From NCBI GenBank assembly GCA_026770585.1, contig MU647326.1, positions 40,486-52,036 of the forward strand: DNA of 11,551 bases. Reading direction: 5' to 3'. The notes under the pieces are model-generated. The model was not told where the DNA came from. It saw only the letters and a list, made by a program, of their open reading frames with translations, and did not search any database. This stretch comes from Baffinella frigidus. Its lineage: Eukaryota > Cryptophyceae > Cryptomonadales > Baffinellaceae. Below are positions 1-7,900 of the stretch, in pieces; position 1 is the first letter of the stretch; each line of letters opens with the position of its first letter. The position numbers were made by a program, and so were the translations under genes.

Positions 1-106
1 AATCTGGCCGATTCTGACCGACTTTCCGTCGGGATAGCCCAGCCACACAGCGGGCTTCGAAGGGGAAATCTGGCCGATTCTGACCGACTTTCCGTTAGGA
101 TAGCCC
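1..106. repeat. Two-copy direct repeat, 40 bp
   Basis: A 40-bp unit occurs at 1-40 and again at 67-106 with two mismatches; it begins AATCTGGCCGATTCTGACC and ends in ATAGCCC. The period is 66 bp. Only two copies are visible at the window edge, so an array extending to the left cannot be excluded. No coding or RNA signature was seen. Confidence 0.85.
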
Positions 107-141
107 TGGAATAACCCGATGTCCCTACTGATTACCTACCG

Positions 142-263
142 TACAGGGGCACCTCGCTCATAAGAAAGCGCCCCCCCCCCTACGGCCACCATAGGGCCCT
201 AGGCATAGGCCTACTGTAGGGTCCTAGGGGGGCGCGCTTTCTTATGAGCGAGGTACCCCTGTA
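142..263. repeat. Fold-back element 1 (MITE-like inverted repeat)
   Basis: The 30-nt arm at 142-171 and the arm at 234-263 are reverse complements at 29 of 30 positions, around a 62-bp GC-rich centre that includes a C run and TAGGGCCCTA-type palindromes. A related element lies at 402-521. The structure fits a non-autonomous miniature inverted-repeat element. No transposase and no clear target-site duplication were seen. Confidence 0.75.
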
Positions 264-291
264 GGGTCTATGGATTATCCACTTCTGGGTT

Positions 292-312
292 ATTCACGAA
301 ATCCCTTCGTAG
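292..312 (+). repeat. 21-bp dispersed repeat, copy 1
   Basis: The 21 bases from 292 (ATTCACGAAATCCC onward) recur exactly at 7410-7430 inside an intron of the RCC1-like gene. GTAG followed by a C/T-rich GCCCGCTGTGTG-like segment follows both copies. The shared block links the gene-poor left part with the intron DNA. Confidence 0.85.
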
Positions 313-401
313 CCCGCTGTGTGTGGGGTTCGTAGCCCGCTGTCGGGGGAGGGATGAGCCAGTCGCATAAGGCAAAGGGGCGATGAAGCTAGTTGAATGT
401 G

Positions 402-521
402 CAGGGGTACCTCGCTCATAAGAACGCGCCTTCTCCTAGGATCCTATAGTAGGACTATGCCTAGGGCCCTACGGTGGTCCCAGGGGAGGAGGGGCTGTTT
501 CTTGTGAGCGAGGAACCCCTG
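402..521. repeat. Fold-back element 2, relative of element 1
   Basis: The arms at 402-424 and 499-521 are reverse complements at 21 of 23 positions and are nearly the same sequence as the arms of the element at 142-263 (CTCGCTCATAAGAA core). The centres differ in detail but share CCTAGG-rich palindromes. Two family members within 400 bp suggest a mobile or amplified fold-back family. Confidence 0.75.
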
Positions 522-699
522 TACATAGCCAGCGATGAATGTTTTGCGATGAAGTAAATGCTGTGATGCAGGGGATACATGTACTCGAAACCAACGAGGT
601 CCCACGCTGCTCGTAGGGTGGTCCTAGGCGTATCCCTCTAGTGGCCAGTAGGCTCATACGCCCTACCGTAGGGCCCTAGGACCTGCCTAGGACCTCTTG

Positions 700-717
700 G
701 CCGTCAAATTTGACGGC
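700..717. repeat. Perfect 18-bp palindrome
   Basis: The bases GCCGTCAAATTTGACGGC read the same on both strands with no spacer. It could be a dimeric protein-binding site or the centre of an eroded fold-back element. No gene start lies nearby to support an operator role. Confidence 0.8.
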
Positions 718-759
718 ATGGCCACTTGAGGGATAAGAAGAGGCCTACCGTAGGATGAG

Positions 760-843
760 GCGTACTTTCTAACAGGGAATTTTCTTAAACAATGTCCAAC
801 ACGCCTTAGGATCCGGCAGAAAACTCTCTGTTAGAAAGTACGC
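760..843. repeat. Fold-back element 3, different family
   Basis: The 26-nt arms at 760-785 and 818-843 are reverse complements at 24 of 26 positions (arm begins GCGTACTTTCTAACAG) around a 32-bp centre. The arms are unrelated to those at 142-263, so this is a second MITE-like family. Confidence 0.75.
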
Positions 844-1220
844 TGGCGGTTTCCGGCCCGTCTCCCCCATGACACAAGAAATCAACCACCCTCTAGGAGC
901 CTCCAGTATCCCTTAAGTGGCGAGTAGCCTCATACGCCCTACCGTAAGGCCCTGGGACCTGCCTCGGACCTCACAGGGTCTATTTGGAACCCCTCGCCAC
1001 TCAAGGTATAGGGATTGCTCGCGATTATGGCCTCGCACCGCACTAGTAAAACCTAAAGGACCTAAAGGACGTACGGTAGGCCCGTTCCTAGGAGCCTAGT
1101 ACCACCCAAGGGGCGGTGTGTGACCTTCTCCGCGAGACGCCTGCTGAAACCCCATGTGGTAAACCCCTGTGGCAAAGAACAGGAGTTCCTCCTGGATCTA
1201 CAGGTCCTTTAGGTCCTTTA

Positions 1221-1267
1221 GGTTCTCCGAGCTCCCAACATAGGCGGACACCGGAAATTGTTCTGTA
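1221..1267 (-). repeat. Dispersed ~47-bp repeat, copy A
   Basis: Read on the minus strand this is CTACAGAACAATTTCCGGTG followed by CCGCCTATGTTGGGAGCTCG. It matches plus-strand copies at 1533-1579 and 2599-2647. One frame reads similarly in copies A and C (short peptide RTISGVRLCWELGEPKG against RTSSSVRLRRELEEPKG), so a decayed coding origin is possible but unproven. Confidence 0.7.
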
Positions 1268-1532
1268 GAAAGGCCATGCTTCCTTTAGGATCATAAGGAC
1301 ACGCACTATCCTCGGGTAGGATGGTAGGCCGATTTCTAAGAGCCTAGGACCACCCTGTACAGGAGTATTTCCTAGAGTGGTCCCTAGGTTTAGGAATATG
1401 CTTACCATACTAGGGGCGGTGTGCGTCCTTCTTCGCGATTAGCCAGCTGAAACCTAGCCTCCGTGTGGGGGGATGCATGGCGGCTGCGTGGCTTTCAACA
1501 AGCACTCTCGGAGAGAGAGGAAGCAGGGCCAT

Positions 1533-1579
1533 CCTGCAGAACCAGTTCCAGTGTCCACCTAGTGGCAGCTCGAAGAACC
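1533..1579 (+). repeat. Dispersed ~47-bp repeat, copy B
   Basis: This copy begins CTGCAGAACCAGTTCCAGTG and ends GCTCGAAGAACC. It is closest to the copy at 2599-2647. The frame seen in the other copies is less well kept here. Confidence 0.7.
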
Positions 1580-1734
1580 AACAGGACCTAAAGAAGAGAC
1601 CTTTATGTCCTTGAGGAATACCAACACGGCCGCCATGTTTGCATTTCACCATTCAAGGTCTCCTACCTCGCTCTCACTCACCTTCAGGAAGCACAGGGCC
1701 CGAGAGGTCAAGAGGCATCTTCGGATGTAGAGTT

Positions 1735-2167
1735 CAGGGTTATGAGTTTTGGGTTTAGGGTTATGGTTCAGGGTTTGGGGTTTGGGGTTTTGGGTTTGGG
1801 GTTTAGAGTTCAAGGTTCAGGGTGTAGGGTGTAGGATTTAGGCTGTAGGCTGTAAGGTGTAGGGTGTAGGGTGTAGGGTGTAGGGTGTAGGGTGTAGGGT
1901 GTAGGGTGTAAGGTTTAAGTTTTAGGGTTGAGGGTTTCGGGTTTAGGGATTAGGGTTTAGGGTTTGGGGTTTGGGGTTTGGGGTTTAGGGCTTAGGGCTT
2001 GGGGTTTAGGGTGTAGGGCTTAGGGTTAAGGGTTAGGGTTGAGGGTTTAGAGTTTAGGGTTTAGGGTTTAGGGTTTCGGGTTTCGGGTGTAGGGTGTAGG
2101 GTGTAGGGTGTAGGGTGTAGTGTGTAGGGTGTAGGGTGGTAGGGTATAGGGTTGAGGGTATAAGGTT
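1735..2167 (+). repeat. Interstitial telomere-like array, G-rich on plus strand
   Basis: About 430 bp of degenerate heptamers are present: TTTAGGG, TTTGGGG and long runs of the TGTAGGG variant (about 1855-1915 and 2088-2150). The G-rich strand is the plus strand. The degeneration points to an old interstitial or subtelomeric tract rather than an active chromosome end. Confidence 0.9.
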
Positions 2168-2242
2168 CTACAATGCGGGGATACCGTCTGTGCATGCTCC
2201 AACACACCCAAACGAAACTAATCTAAAAGACACCTCCGTTGA

Positions 2243-2381
2243 TTGATCACAGAGCACGACCGTGGGAAGCCATCCCGGAGAGTAGGTGAGAGAATCAACG
2301 CCTGGCACCTAGACCGTTTATTGATCACAGGATGTAGGCCGCCCCACAGGGGTATGTAAGGCAATCAACGCCTGTTTCCTA
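2243..2381. repeat. Two-unit tandem repeat, period 78 bp
   Basis: Both units begin TTGATCACAG (2243 and 2321) and both end near AATCAACGCCT plus CCTAG. The middle segments have diverged. No function is visible. Confidence 0.65.
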
Positions 2382-2598
2382 GGGCCAAGGTCCACAGGGT
2401 CCTCTAAAGGACCTAAACCCTGGAGGAATGAACCTCAGGCGTACTACCTAGAGGGAAGTGCATTCCTAGTTCAAAAATGCACGACCCGATCCAGGAGTGA
2501 GAGAGCCTCTCTGAGAGGCAAGTGTTTGGTTTTCACGTCGGTTCTCGCGTCGAAGAGAGCCGAGCGGTTGATGTGATCCGAAAGGAACCATCGCTTTT

Positions 2599-2647
2599 CT
2601 GCAGAACCAGCTCCAGTGTCCGCCTACGACGGGAGCTCGAAGAACCA
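2599..2647 (+). repeat. Dispersed ~47-bp repeat, copy C
   Basis: The sequence CTGCAGAACCAGCTCCAGTG, then CGGGAGCTCGAAGAACC, matches copies A and B. It sits inside open frames on both strands. Those frames are treated as by-products of the repeat. Confidence 0.7.
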
Positions 2648-2758
2648 AAAGGCCCTCAAGGGCGGTGGGGGGCAGTCGAGCAGTTCGAGGAGCGATCGAA
2701 CGATGAAGAAGACTGCGTCGTTCGATCGCCCGCTTCACCCTTTCTCCCCCCACCAGCG

Positions 2759-2891
2759 CTCCCGATTGGACCAAATCGTCGATTTCAGATTGCAGATTTA
2801 CCTTTGATTTACCCTTGAAGAGACACCGGATCTGGGGTCTCTGCAAGGGTAAATCTCAAGTCTAAAATCGATGATTTGGTCCAACCGGGAG
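2759..2891. repeat. Fold-back element 4, 133 bp, long arms
   Basis: The arms of roughly 60 nt (2759-2824 and 2837-2891) are imperfect reverse complements. The outer part, CTCCCGATTGGACCAAATCG against the complement of the right arm, differs at only about two positions, and the inner part keeps GATTTACC and GAGAC. The short loop and long arms fit a MITE or fold-back element able to form a stable hairpin. Confidence 0.75.
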
Positions 2892-2934
2892 GCTTGGTGG
2901 CCGCGGCCGCTCGAAACCCTAGGCGAGATTTTGC

Positions 2935-3000
2935 CCCAAGCGAGCTTTTGCCCTGAGCGAGCTTTTGCTACCCTAAACCCTAAGCGAGCTTTTGCTCGCT
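2935..3000 (+). repeat. Short tandem repeats with GCGAGCTTTTGC core
   Basis: The motif GCGAGCTTTTGC is repeated three times, with one degenerate copy just upstream at about 2923-2935, and is interleaved with CCCTAAACCCTAA. The following segment CGCGCCCGCCGCCTGGTTTG recurs at about 3267-3286 inside the next array, so the block was duplicated together with the telomere-like DNA. Confidence 0.7.
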
Positions 3001-3006
3001 TTTCGC

Positions 3007-3667
3007 GCCCGCCGCCTGGTTTGGGGTATATGGTTTGGGGTTTGGGGTTTGGGGTTTGGGGTTTGGGGTTTGGGGTTTGGGGTTTAGAGTTTAGAGTTTA
3101 GGGTTTAGGGTTTAGGGTTTAGGGTTTAGGGTTTAGGGTTTAGGGTTTAGGGTTTAGGGTTTAGGGTTTGGAATTTGGGTTTTGGGGTTTGAGGCATAGG
3201 GTTCAGGCATCAGGGTTTAGGGTTTGAGGATTAGGGATTAGGGATTTGGGTTTAGGGTTTAGGGTTTCGCGCCCGCCGCCTGGTTTGAGGTTCAGAGTTT
3301 AGGGTTTAGGGTTTAGGGTTTAGGGTTTGGAGTGTAGGGTTTGGGGTTTAGGGTTTAGGGTTTAGGGTTTAGGGTTTAGGGTGCAGGGTTTAGGGTTTAG
3401 GGTTTAGGGTGTAGGGTTTAGGGTTTAGGGTTCAGGGTTCAGGGTTTAGGGTTTAGGGATTAGGGTTTAGGGTTTAGGGATTAGGGTTTAGGGTTTAGGG
3501 TTTAGGGTTTAGGGATTAGGGTTTAGGGTTTGGGTTTTGGGTTTTGGGTGTTGAGGTTTAGGGTTTAGGGATTAGGGTTTAGCGTTTTGAGGTTTAGGTT
3601 TTAGGGTTTAAGGTTCAGGGTTTAGGGTTTAGAGTTAAGGGTTTAGGGTTTAGGGTTAAGGGTTTAC
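3007..3667 (+). repeat. Long interstitial TTTAGGG array
   Basis: About 660 bp of TTTAGGG heptamers, much of it perfect (for example 3100-3170 and 3296-3420), with TTTGGGG, TTCAGGG, ATTAGGG and TGTAGGG variants. The plus strand is G-rich. The array runs to within about 20 bp of the stop codon of the zinc-finger gene, so that gene's 3' end must lie in or against telomere-like DNA. Confidence 0.95.
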
Positions 3668-3684
3668 CACTGAGGGATCGTCGA

Positions 3685-4203
3685 TCACTTGCGAAGGCGA
3701 GTGCGCACCTTCTTATGCGAGGTGCGCTCGTGCTGCTTCAGGTGGTGCGGCAGCGAGAACGCCTTGACACACTTGAGGCACTGGTGGGGCTTCTCGCCCG
3801 TGTGGAAAAGATCGTGTCTCGTCAGATCGTTCGACCTGGTGAAGCTCTGGGGGCACTTGAGGCACTGATGCCTCTGCTCTTCCGGTGCTGCCGGCTCTGG
3901 CTCGCTCGATGCGTCTGCCACACCGCGATTGCGCCTGTCGCCCGTGCTTCCGCCCTGGGACGGCGGGCTACTGTCGGCAGCGCCAGCGCGAGGGAGGCAG
4001 CTGGCGCCGCCGCCGAAGGTGTCCACCGTCACGGTCAGGGAGACCGTGCAGCCCGTGCGCTCCATCATGTAGGCGTTGACCAGACGCTGGAGTCCTCGGG
4101 CGATCTCCGGTTCCGTCGAGGGGGTCAAAATGGGTGCGGCGTGGGTCTCGGTCCTCGCGCGCTTTGAGAGCGGGCGGTGCTTGTCGGTGGGGCGCGTCGG
4201 CAT
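3685..4203 (-). CDS. C2H2 zinc-finger protein, two fingers
   Basis: A 172-residue single-exon open frame encodes a probable nuclear DNA- or RNA-binding protein. Two classical C2H2 fingers sit near the C terminus. Finger 1 has C114, C117, H130 and H134 (C-x2-C-x12-H-x3-H); finger 2 has C142, C145, H158 and H163 (C-x2-C-x12-H-x4-H). They are joined by a canonical TGEKPHQ linker, so both fingers probably bind together. A basic tail (KKVRTRLRK) and an SKRAR patch at residues 13-17 could be nuclear-localisation signals. Residues 20-110 are low-complexity and Ser/Pro/Gly/Glu-rich with no recognised domain. The ATG has A at -3. The gene is divergent from the RCC1-like gene, with 191 bp between start codons. 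The target and pathway are unknown; a transcription factor is the usual role of such proteins. No intron is needed, but an upstream exon cannot be excluded. Confidence 0.8.
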   Translation of the reverse strand: MPTRPTDKHRPLSKRARTETHAAPILTPSTEPEIARGLQRLVNAYMMERTGCTVSLTVTVDTFGGGASCLPRAGAADSSPPSQGGSTGDRRNRGVADASSEPEPAAPEEQRHQCLKCPQSFTRSNDLTRHDLFHTGEKPHQCLKCVKAFSLPHHLKQHERTSHKKVRTRLRK

Positions 4204-4394
4204 TGTGGAGCAGATTCAGGGCACAGGCCTGTGTTATGAAAGGCGAGGCTCGCGTACGAAAGGCGACGGAGCGCTGCGGTTTGTTCCTCCGGATTCCGCC
4301 TGCCAGGAAACCTCAGCCTCAGCCGGTGACAGGAAACGGAGAGGATTGCCGGCAGCCCAGATTTTGTCTGTTGCTGAAAAAAGAAGTCCACAGG
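4204..4394. promoter_or_regulatory. Probable shared (bidirectional) promoter region
   Basis: This 191-bp GC-rich spacer separates two divergent start codons, so at least part of both promoters and 5' leaders should lie here. No clear TATA box or initiator could be identified by eye. The A-rich AAAAAAGAAGTCCACAGG just before the plus-strand ATG is the most distinctive piece. The call rests on gene arrangement only. Confidence 0.5.
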
Positions 4395-4531
4395 ATGGCG
4401 TTTGAAACTTGGCGCGCGGGATCGCTGCTGGTCTCGTTCGTGGCTCTTCTGGCCGCGTCATCGGCGCAGGATCTCACGGATGCGCACCTCTGTGGGGGCG
4501 GGCGGCACTCGTGCTTCCTCAACGGCACCCG
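4395..4531 (+). CDS. RCC1-like gene, exon 1: signal peptide and first half-repeat
   Basis: The start MAFETWRAGSLLVSFVALL has a basic residue (R7), a hydrophobic core (10-21) and a likely cleavage site after SSA at residue 24, so the protein should enter the secretory pathway. The half-repeat LCGGGRHSCFLNGT follows, with an N-glycosylation sequon at residues 43-45. This ATG was chosen over in-frame upstream ATGs (for example 4134, inside the opposite gene) because it begins the signal peptide and has A at -3 and G at +4. The exon ends in phase 2 at a GTCAGC donor. Confidence 0.75.
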
Positions 4532-4933
4532 GTCAGCTTTCTCCTTGCCTCCCGGCCGTGCGTTGTGAACTGCGGAACAAACTCTCTCAAGGCAGCGACG
4601 TGTATGTGTACGCGCTGCCTCTCCCTCCTGTGCGCGCAGCGATCGACCCTGCTAGGGCCAGCTCTTGCGCTCGGCCACGGAAGGGATCGAACCAGCCAGA
4701 CGGACGGAAGGAAGGACTGCAACGACCCCCCCGGTGTTGCTGACTCCCGGGGGACTTTGCCGCAGGATCTCTTGCTGGGGCGAGGAAGAGTATGGCAACA
4801 ACCAGGTCCTTGCCAGCGCGGTTTAGGGTTCAGGGGTTAGGGGTTAGGGTTTAGAGTTTAGCCTCTCCGCTCTGCGACCTACCACCTCCAAAGTGGAGTT
4901 TTGCCCCACGGGGGATGGGGGAGGGTTAAGGGT

Positions 4934-4978
<45 letters not shown>

Positions 4979-7900
4979 ATGTTGAGGGTTGAGGGTTGAG
5001 GGTTCAGGAGAGACCAGATGCTGCACCAGACGGTCCCGCGCCGGAGCTTCTCTAGGTGGCGCTAAACCCTACACCCTAAACCCTAACCCTAAACCCTACA
5101 CCCTACACCCTACACCCTAAACCCTAAACCCTAAACCCCAAACCCTAAACCCTAAACCCTAAGGATGGGGGACGGTCCCGCGTCGAAAGCTTCTCTAGGT
5201 GGCGCTGAACCCTACACCCTACACCCTAAACCCTAAAACCTAAACCCTTAACCCCAAACACCAAACCCTAAGGATGGGGGACGTCGAAAGCTTCTCCAGG
5301 TGGCGCGGCTCGTTCACTAAACCCTCCTGGGGTGGTCCTGGTTGGACATAGCCCCTGTGGGGGTACACACATTGCGGCCGTGTTGGGATGAATAACGGTC
5401 TCTCTCCTTCTTCTCATAACGGTCTCTAACGGTCTCTCTCCTTAACGGTCTATCTCCTTCTTCGCTCTCAAGAGCCCCCCGTGGGCGTCGGTCACAGACG
5501 CCCACGGGGGAGTTCTCGGCGGTGGCATTCGTGTCTCTAGTAGGAGTACTCGGGCCTACCTTAGTCCAATACCGCACGCCCTACGGCCTATTAAAGCGGC
5601 ATTGATAACGGCCCCTCTCCTTCCTCCAGGCGCCCACGGGGGAGTTCCGGGCGGCCAGACCGCACGCCCTGCGGCCTGCCGTAGTCCGATACCGCACGCC
5701 CTACAACCTATCAAAGCGTTCTGGGCACAGGCTCCCACTGGGGCATTCTCGGCACCGTATGCCGTATCCTTAGTAAAGCGTCCTGGCCCACTAAACCGGT
5801 CTGTCTCCCTGGGGCAGGCACCCACAGGGGACTTATCGGCGTCCAATACCACACGCCCTAGCAAAGCGGTATTGATAACGGTCTCTCTCCTGGGCGCAGG
5901 CGCCCGCAGGGGACTTCTCGGCGGTGGCGTGCGGGAGCTGGCACTCGTGCGGGATCCGCGCTGACACCAAGAAGGTGCGAAAACCCCACCCTCAGAACCC
6001 AGTGTTCCCACCCTCAGAATCCAGTGTAAACACCCACGAATTCCGCTCGACCCCGCCTCAAACTCCACTTTGGCACTCGTGCGGCATCCGCGCCGACTCC
6101 AAGAAGGTGCGAACAAATCCTGGGCTGTACACTTCTAGCTCTGTCTCGGTCTTTTTGGGCCCACCGATTTCCAAGAAGTTCCACCAGCCCCGCAGAATCC
6201 GGTTTCCAACCGAAAACAAAAGAAACCGAAAACAAACCGAAAAAAAAAGCAGTGCTTTGGATCAGGCTACGCCCGCGCGGAAAAGACTTTTCTCCCAAAC
6301 ACCCACAGATTCCACTTTGCCCCCCCTCAAACTCCTCTTCACCACGCTCAGTATCCAGTGTCCCCAGCCTCAAACTGTCCGCACCCTCAAACTCCAGTTT
6401 CCCTACCCTCAAAATCCAGGTGGAGTGCTTTGGATCAGGGTATGCGCTCCACGCCGCGCCGACAGCCGAACCCGTCCTCGCCGTCTCTGCGGGTGAGCTT
6501 TTTACAAGTCGTTTTGAACCAGAGAGTTTTAAATTTGTACCGCGATTCTTCTCCTACAATCGACTTGTAGCAAGTTTGGGCCTGCGGAGGGCCTGCCGCC
6601 TTGGAGGGTGTCCCCCGTAGGCCAGGTCGCCGTCTCTGCGGGTGAGCTGTTTACAAGCCGTTTTGTACCAGCGCGTTTTAAATTTGTACCGCGACCCCGA
6701 GCCTACAAAGGACATGTAGCAAGTTTGGGCATGCGGAGGGCCTGCCGCCTTGGAGGGTGTCCCCCGTAGGTCAGGTCGCCGTCTCTGCGGGCGAGATTTT
6801 TACAAGTCGTTTTGTACCAGAGCGTTTTGAATTTGTACCGCGATTCTGCTCCTACAATCGGCTTGTAGCGATTTTGGGTCTGCAGAGGGCCTGCCGCCTT
6901 GGAGGGTGCCCCCCGTAGGTCAGGTCGCCGTCTCTGCCGGTAAGCGGTTAACTAAACTGGGCAGGGTTTGTACCGGGGCGGTGATTAATCCGGGCGGGAT
7001 TAGTACCAGGAACGTGTGTGATTAGTCAACTGCGAAGGGAGTGCCTGCGGGTGAGCTGTTTTCGGAACCTGAGACTCGTCCGGGCAGGATTAGTACCTCT
7101 AGCCCCGAACCCCTAACCCTTGTGTCTGTGCGATTAGTCAACAGTCATGGGACTCGGCGTGTCTGGGGGTGAGCGGTTTTCGGAACCGCGCAGGGTTTGC
7201 TCCAAACCCCAAACCCCAAACCCCCAACCCCTAACACGAAATCCCAAACTCTACACCCCAGACCCTACAATCCTCGTAACACACGCATCCCCCTCTGATC
7301 AGGGTGGGGGGATGGTCTGCAGTCAACGTGTGGCGCTGGGGGGTAGGGACTAAAGGGATTTTTGGCCCGAATCGGTACATGACCTACCGTAGGTGACATG
7401 GTTCAGTATATTCACGAAATCCCTTCGTAGTTCGTTGTGTGGAATGGCAACCCTTTCCCGCGTGCGCAGGGTTCGCTCACAGCTGTGTCTGCGGTCAACT
7501 ATCTGTGGTTAACTTTTGGTGTGGGGGGTGGCGTCTAAAGCCCCCTCTTTCTGCGTGCGCAGAGTTTGCGCACAGCTACACCCTACACCCTGAACTCTAC
7601 ACCCCAACCCCTAAACTCTAAACCCTGAACCCTGACCCAGGATTCGCGCACAGCTGCGCGGTGCTGGCGCAGGATCTCTCTCTCTCGATTGCTGGGGACC
7701 CAACGACGCCCTCGACCCCCCTGAGGTTGGCCCTACACTCTAACCCCTAACTCGAAACCAGAAACTCTACACCCTGCACCCTACACCCTACACCCTACAC
7801 CCGTCACCCTAGGCTCGGCACTTTTGGCTCGGCACTTTTGGCGTGATAGCCAGGCACAAAACCACGGAATCAAGTTTAGGATTTACGATGTGTACGGAAA

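Larger units (their letters stand above)
844..1734. other. Gene-poor stretch, no supportable gene
   Basis: This stretch carries many CCTAGG, CCTACCGTAGG and CCTAAAGGACC motifs and two copies of a dispersed repeat (1221-1267 and 1533-1579). Open frames here on both strands are short, overlap repeats and show no recognisable domain. Nothing was called as a gene. Confidence 0.6.
2168..2758. other. Non-telomeric spacer between arrays, no gene called
   Basis: It contains a two-copy tandem repeat (2243-2381), dispersed-repeat copy C (2599-2647) and a 14-nt hairpin pair (2692-2705 with 2716-2729, one mismatch, GCGATCGAACGA core). Overlapping open frames at about 2466-2846 on both strands show no domain and run across these repeats and the fold-back element that follows. 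Confidence 0.6.

Noticed and set aside
1-106. Possible CRISPR-like repeat-spacer pattern
   Set aside because: Only two copies, with an unequal context and a clearly eukaryotic setting; no further units or cas genes.
3715-4167. 150-codon open frame on the plus strand
   Set aside because: It is the shadow of the zinc-finger gene, which has the recognisable C2H2 motifs on the minus strand.
4134-4394. Upstream in-frame extension of exon 1
   Set aside because: The frame is open to 4134, but that part overlaps the opposite zinc-finger gene and would bury the signal peptide; the ATG at 4395 has the better context.
4844-5026. Open frame of repeated STLNPQP residues on the minus strand
   Set aside because: It is merely the translation of the TTGAGGG array.
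5556-6116. 186-codon open frame on the minus strand
   Set aside because: It is antisense to the exon 3 copy array; its internal repetition mirrors the duplicated acceptors, and no family was recognised.
5924-6496. 190-codon open frame on the plus strand
   Set aside because: It is out of frame with the HSC and CFG motifs over both exons 3 and 4 and reads through intron 3. The RCC1 frame is a different one.
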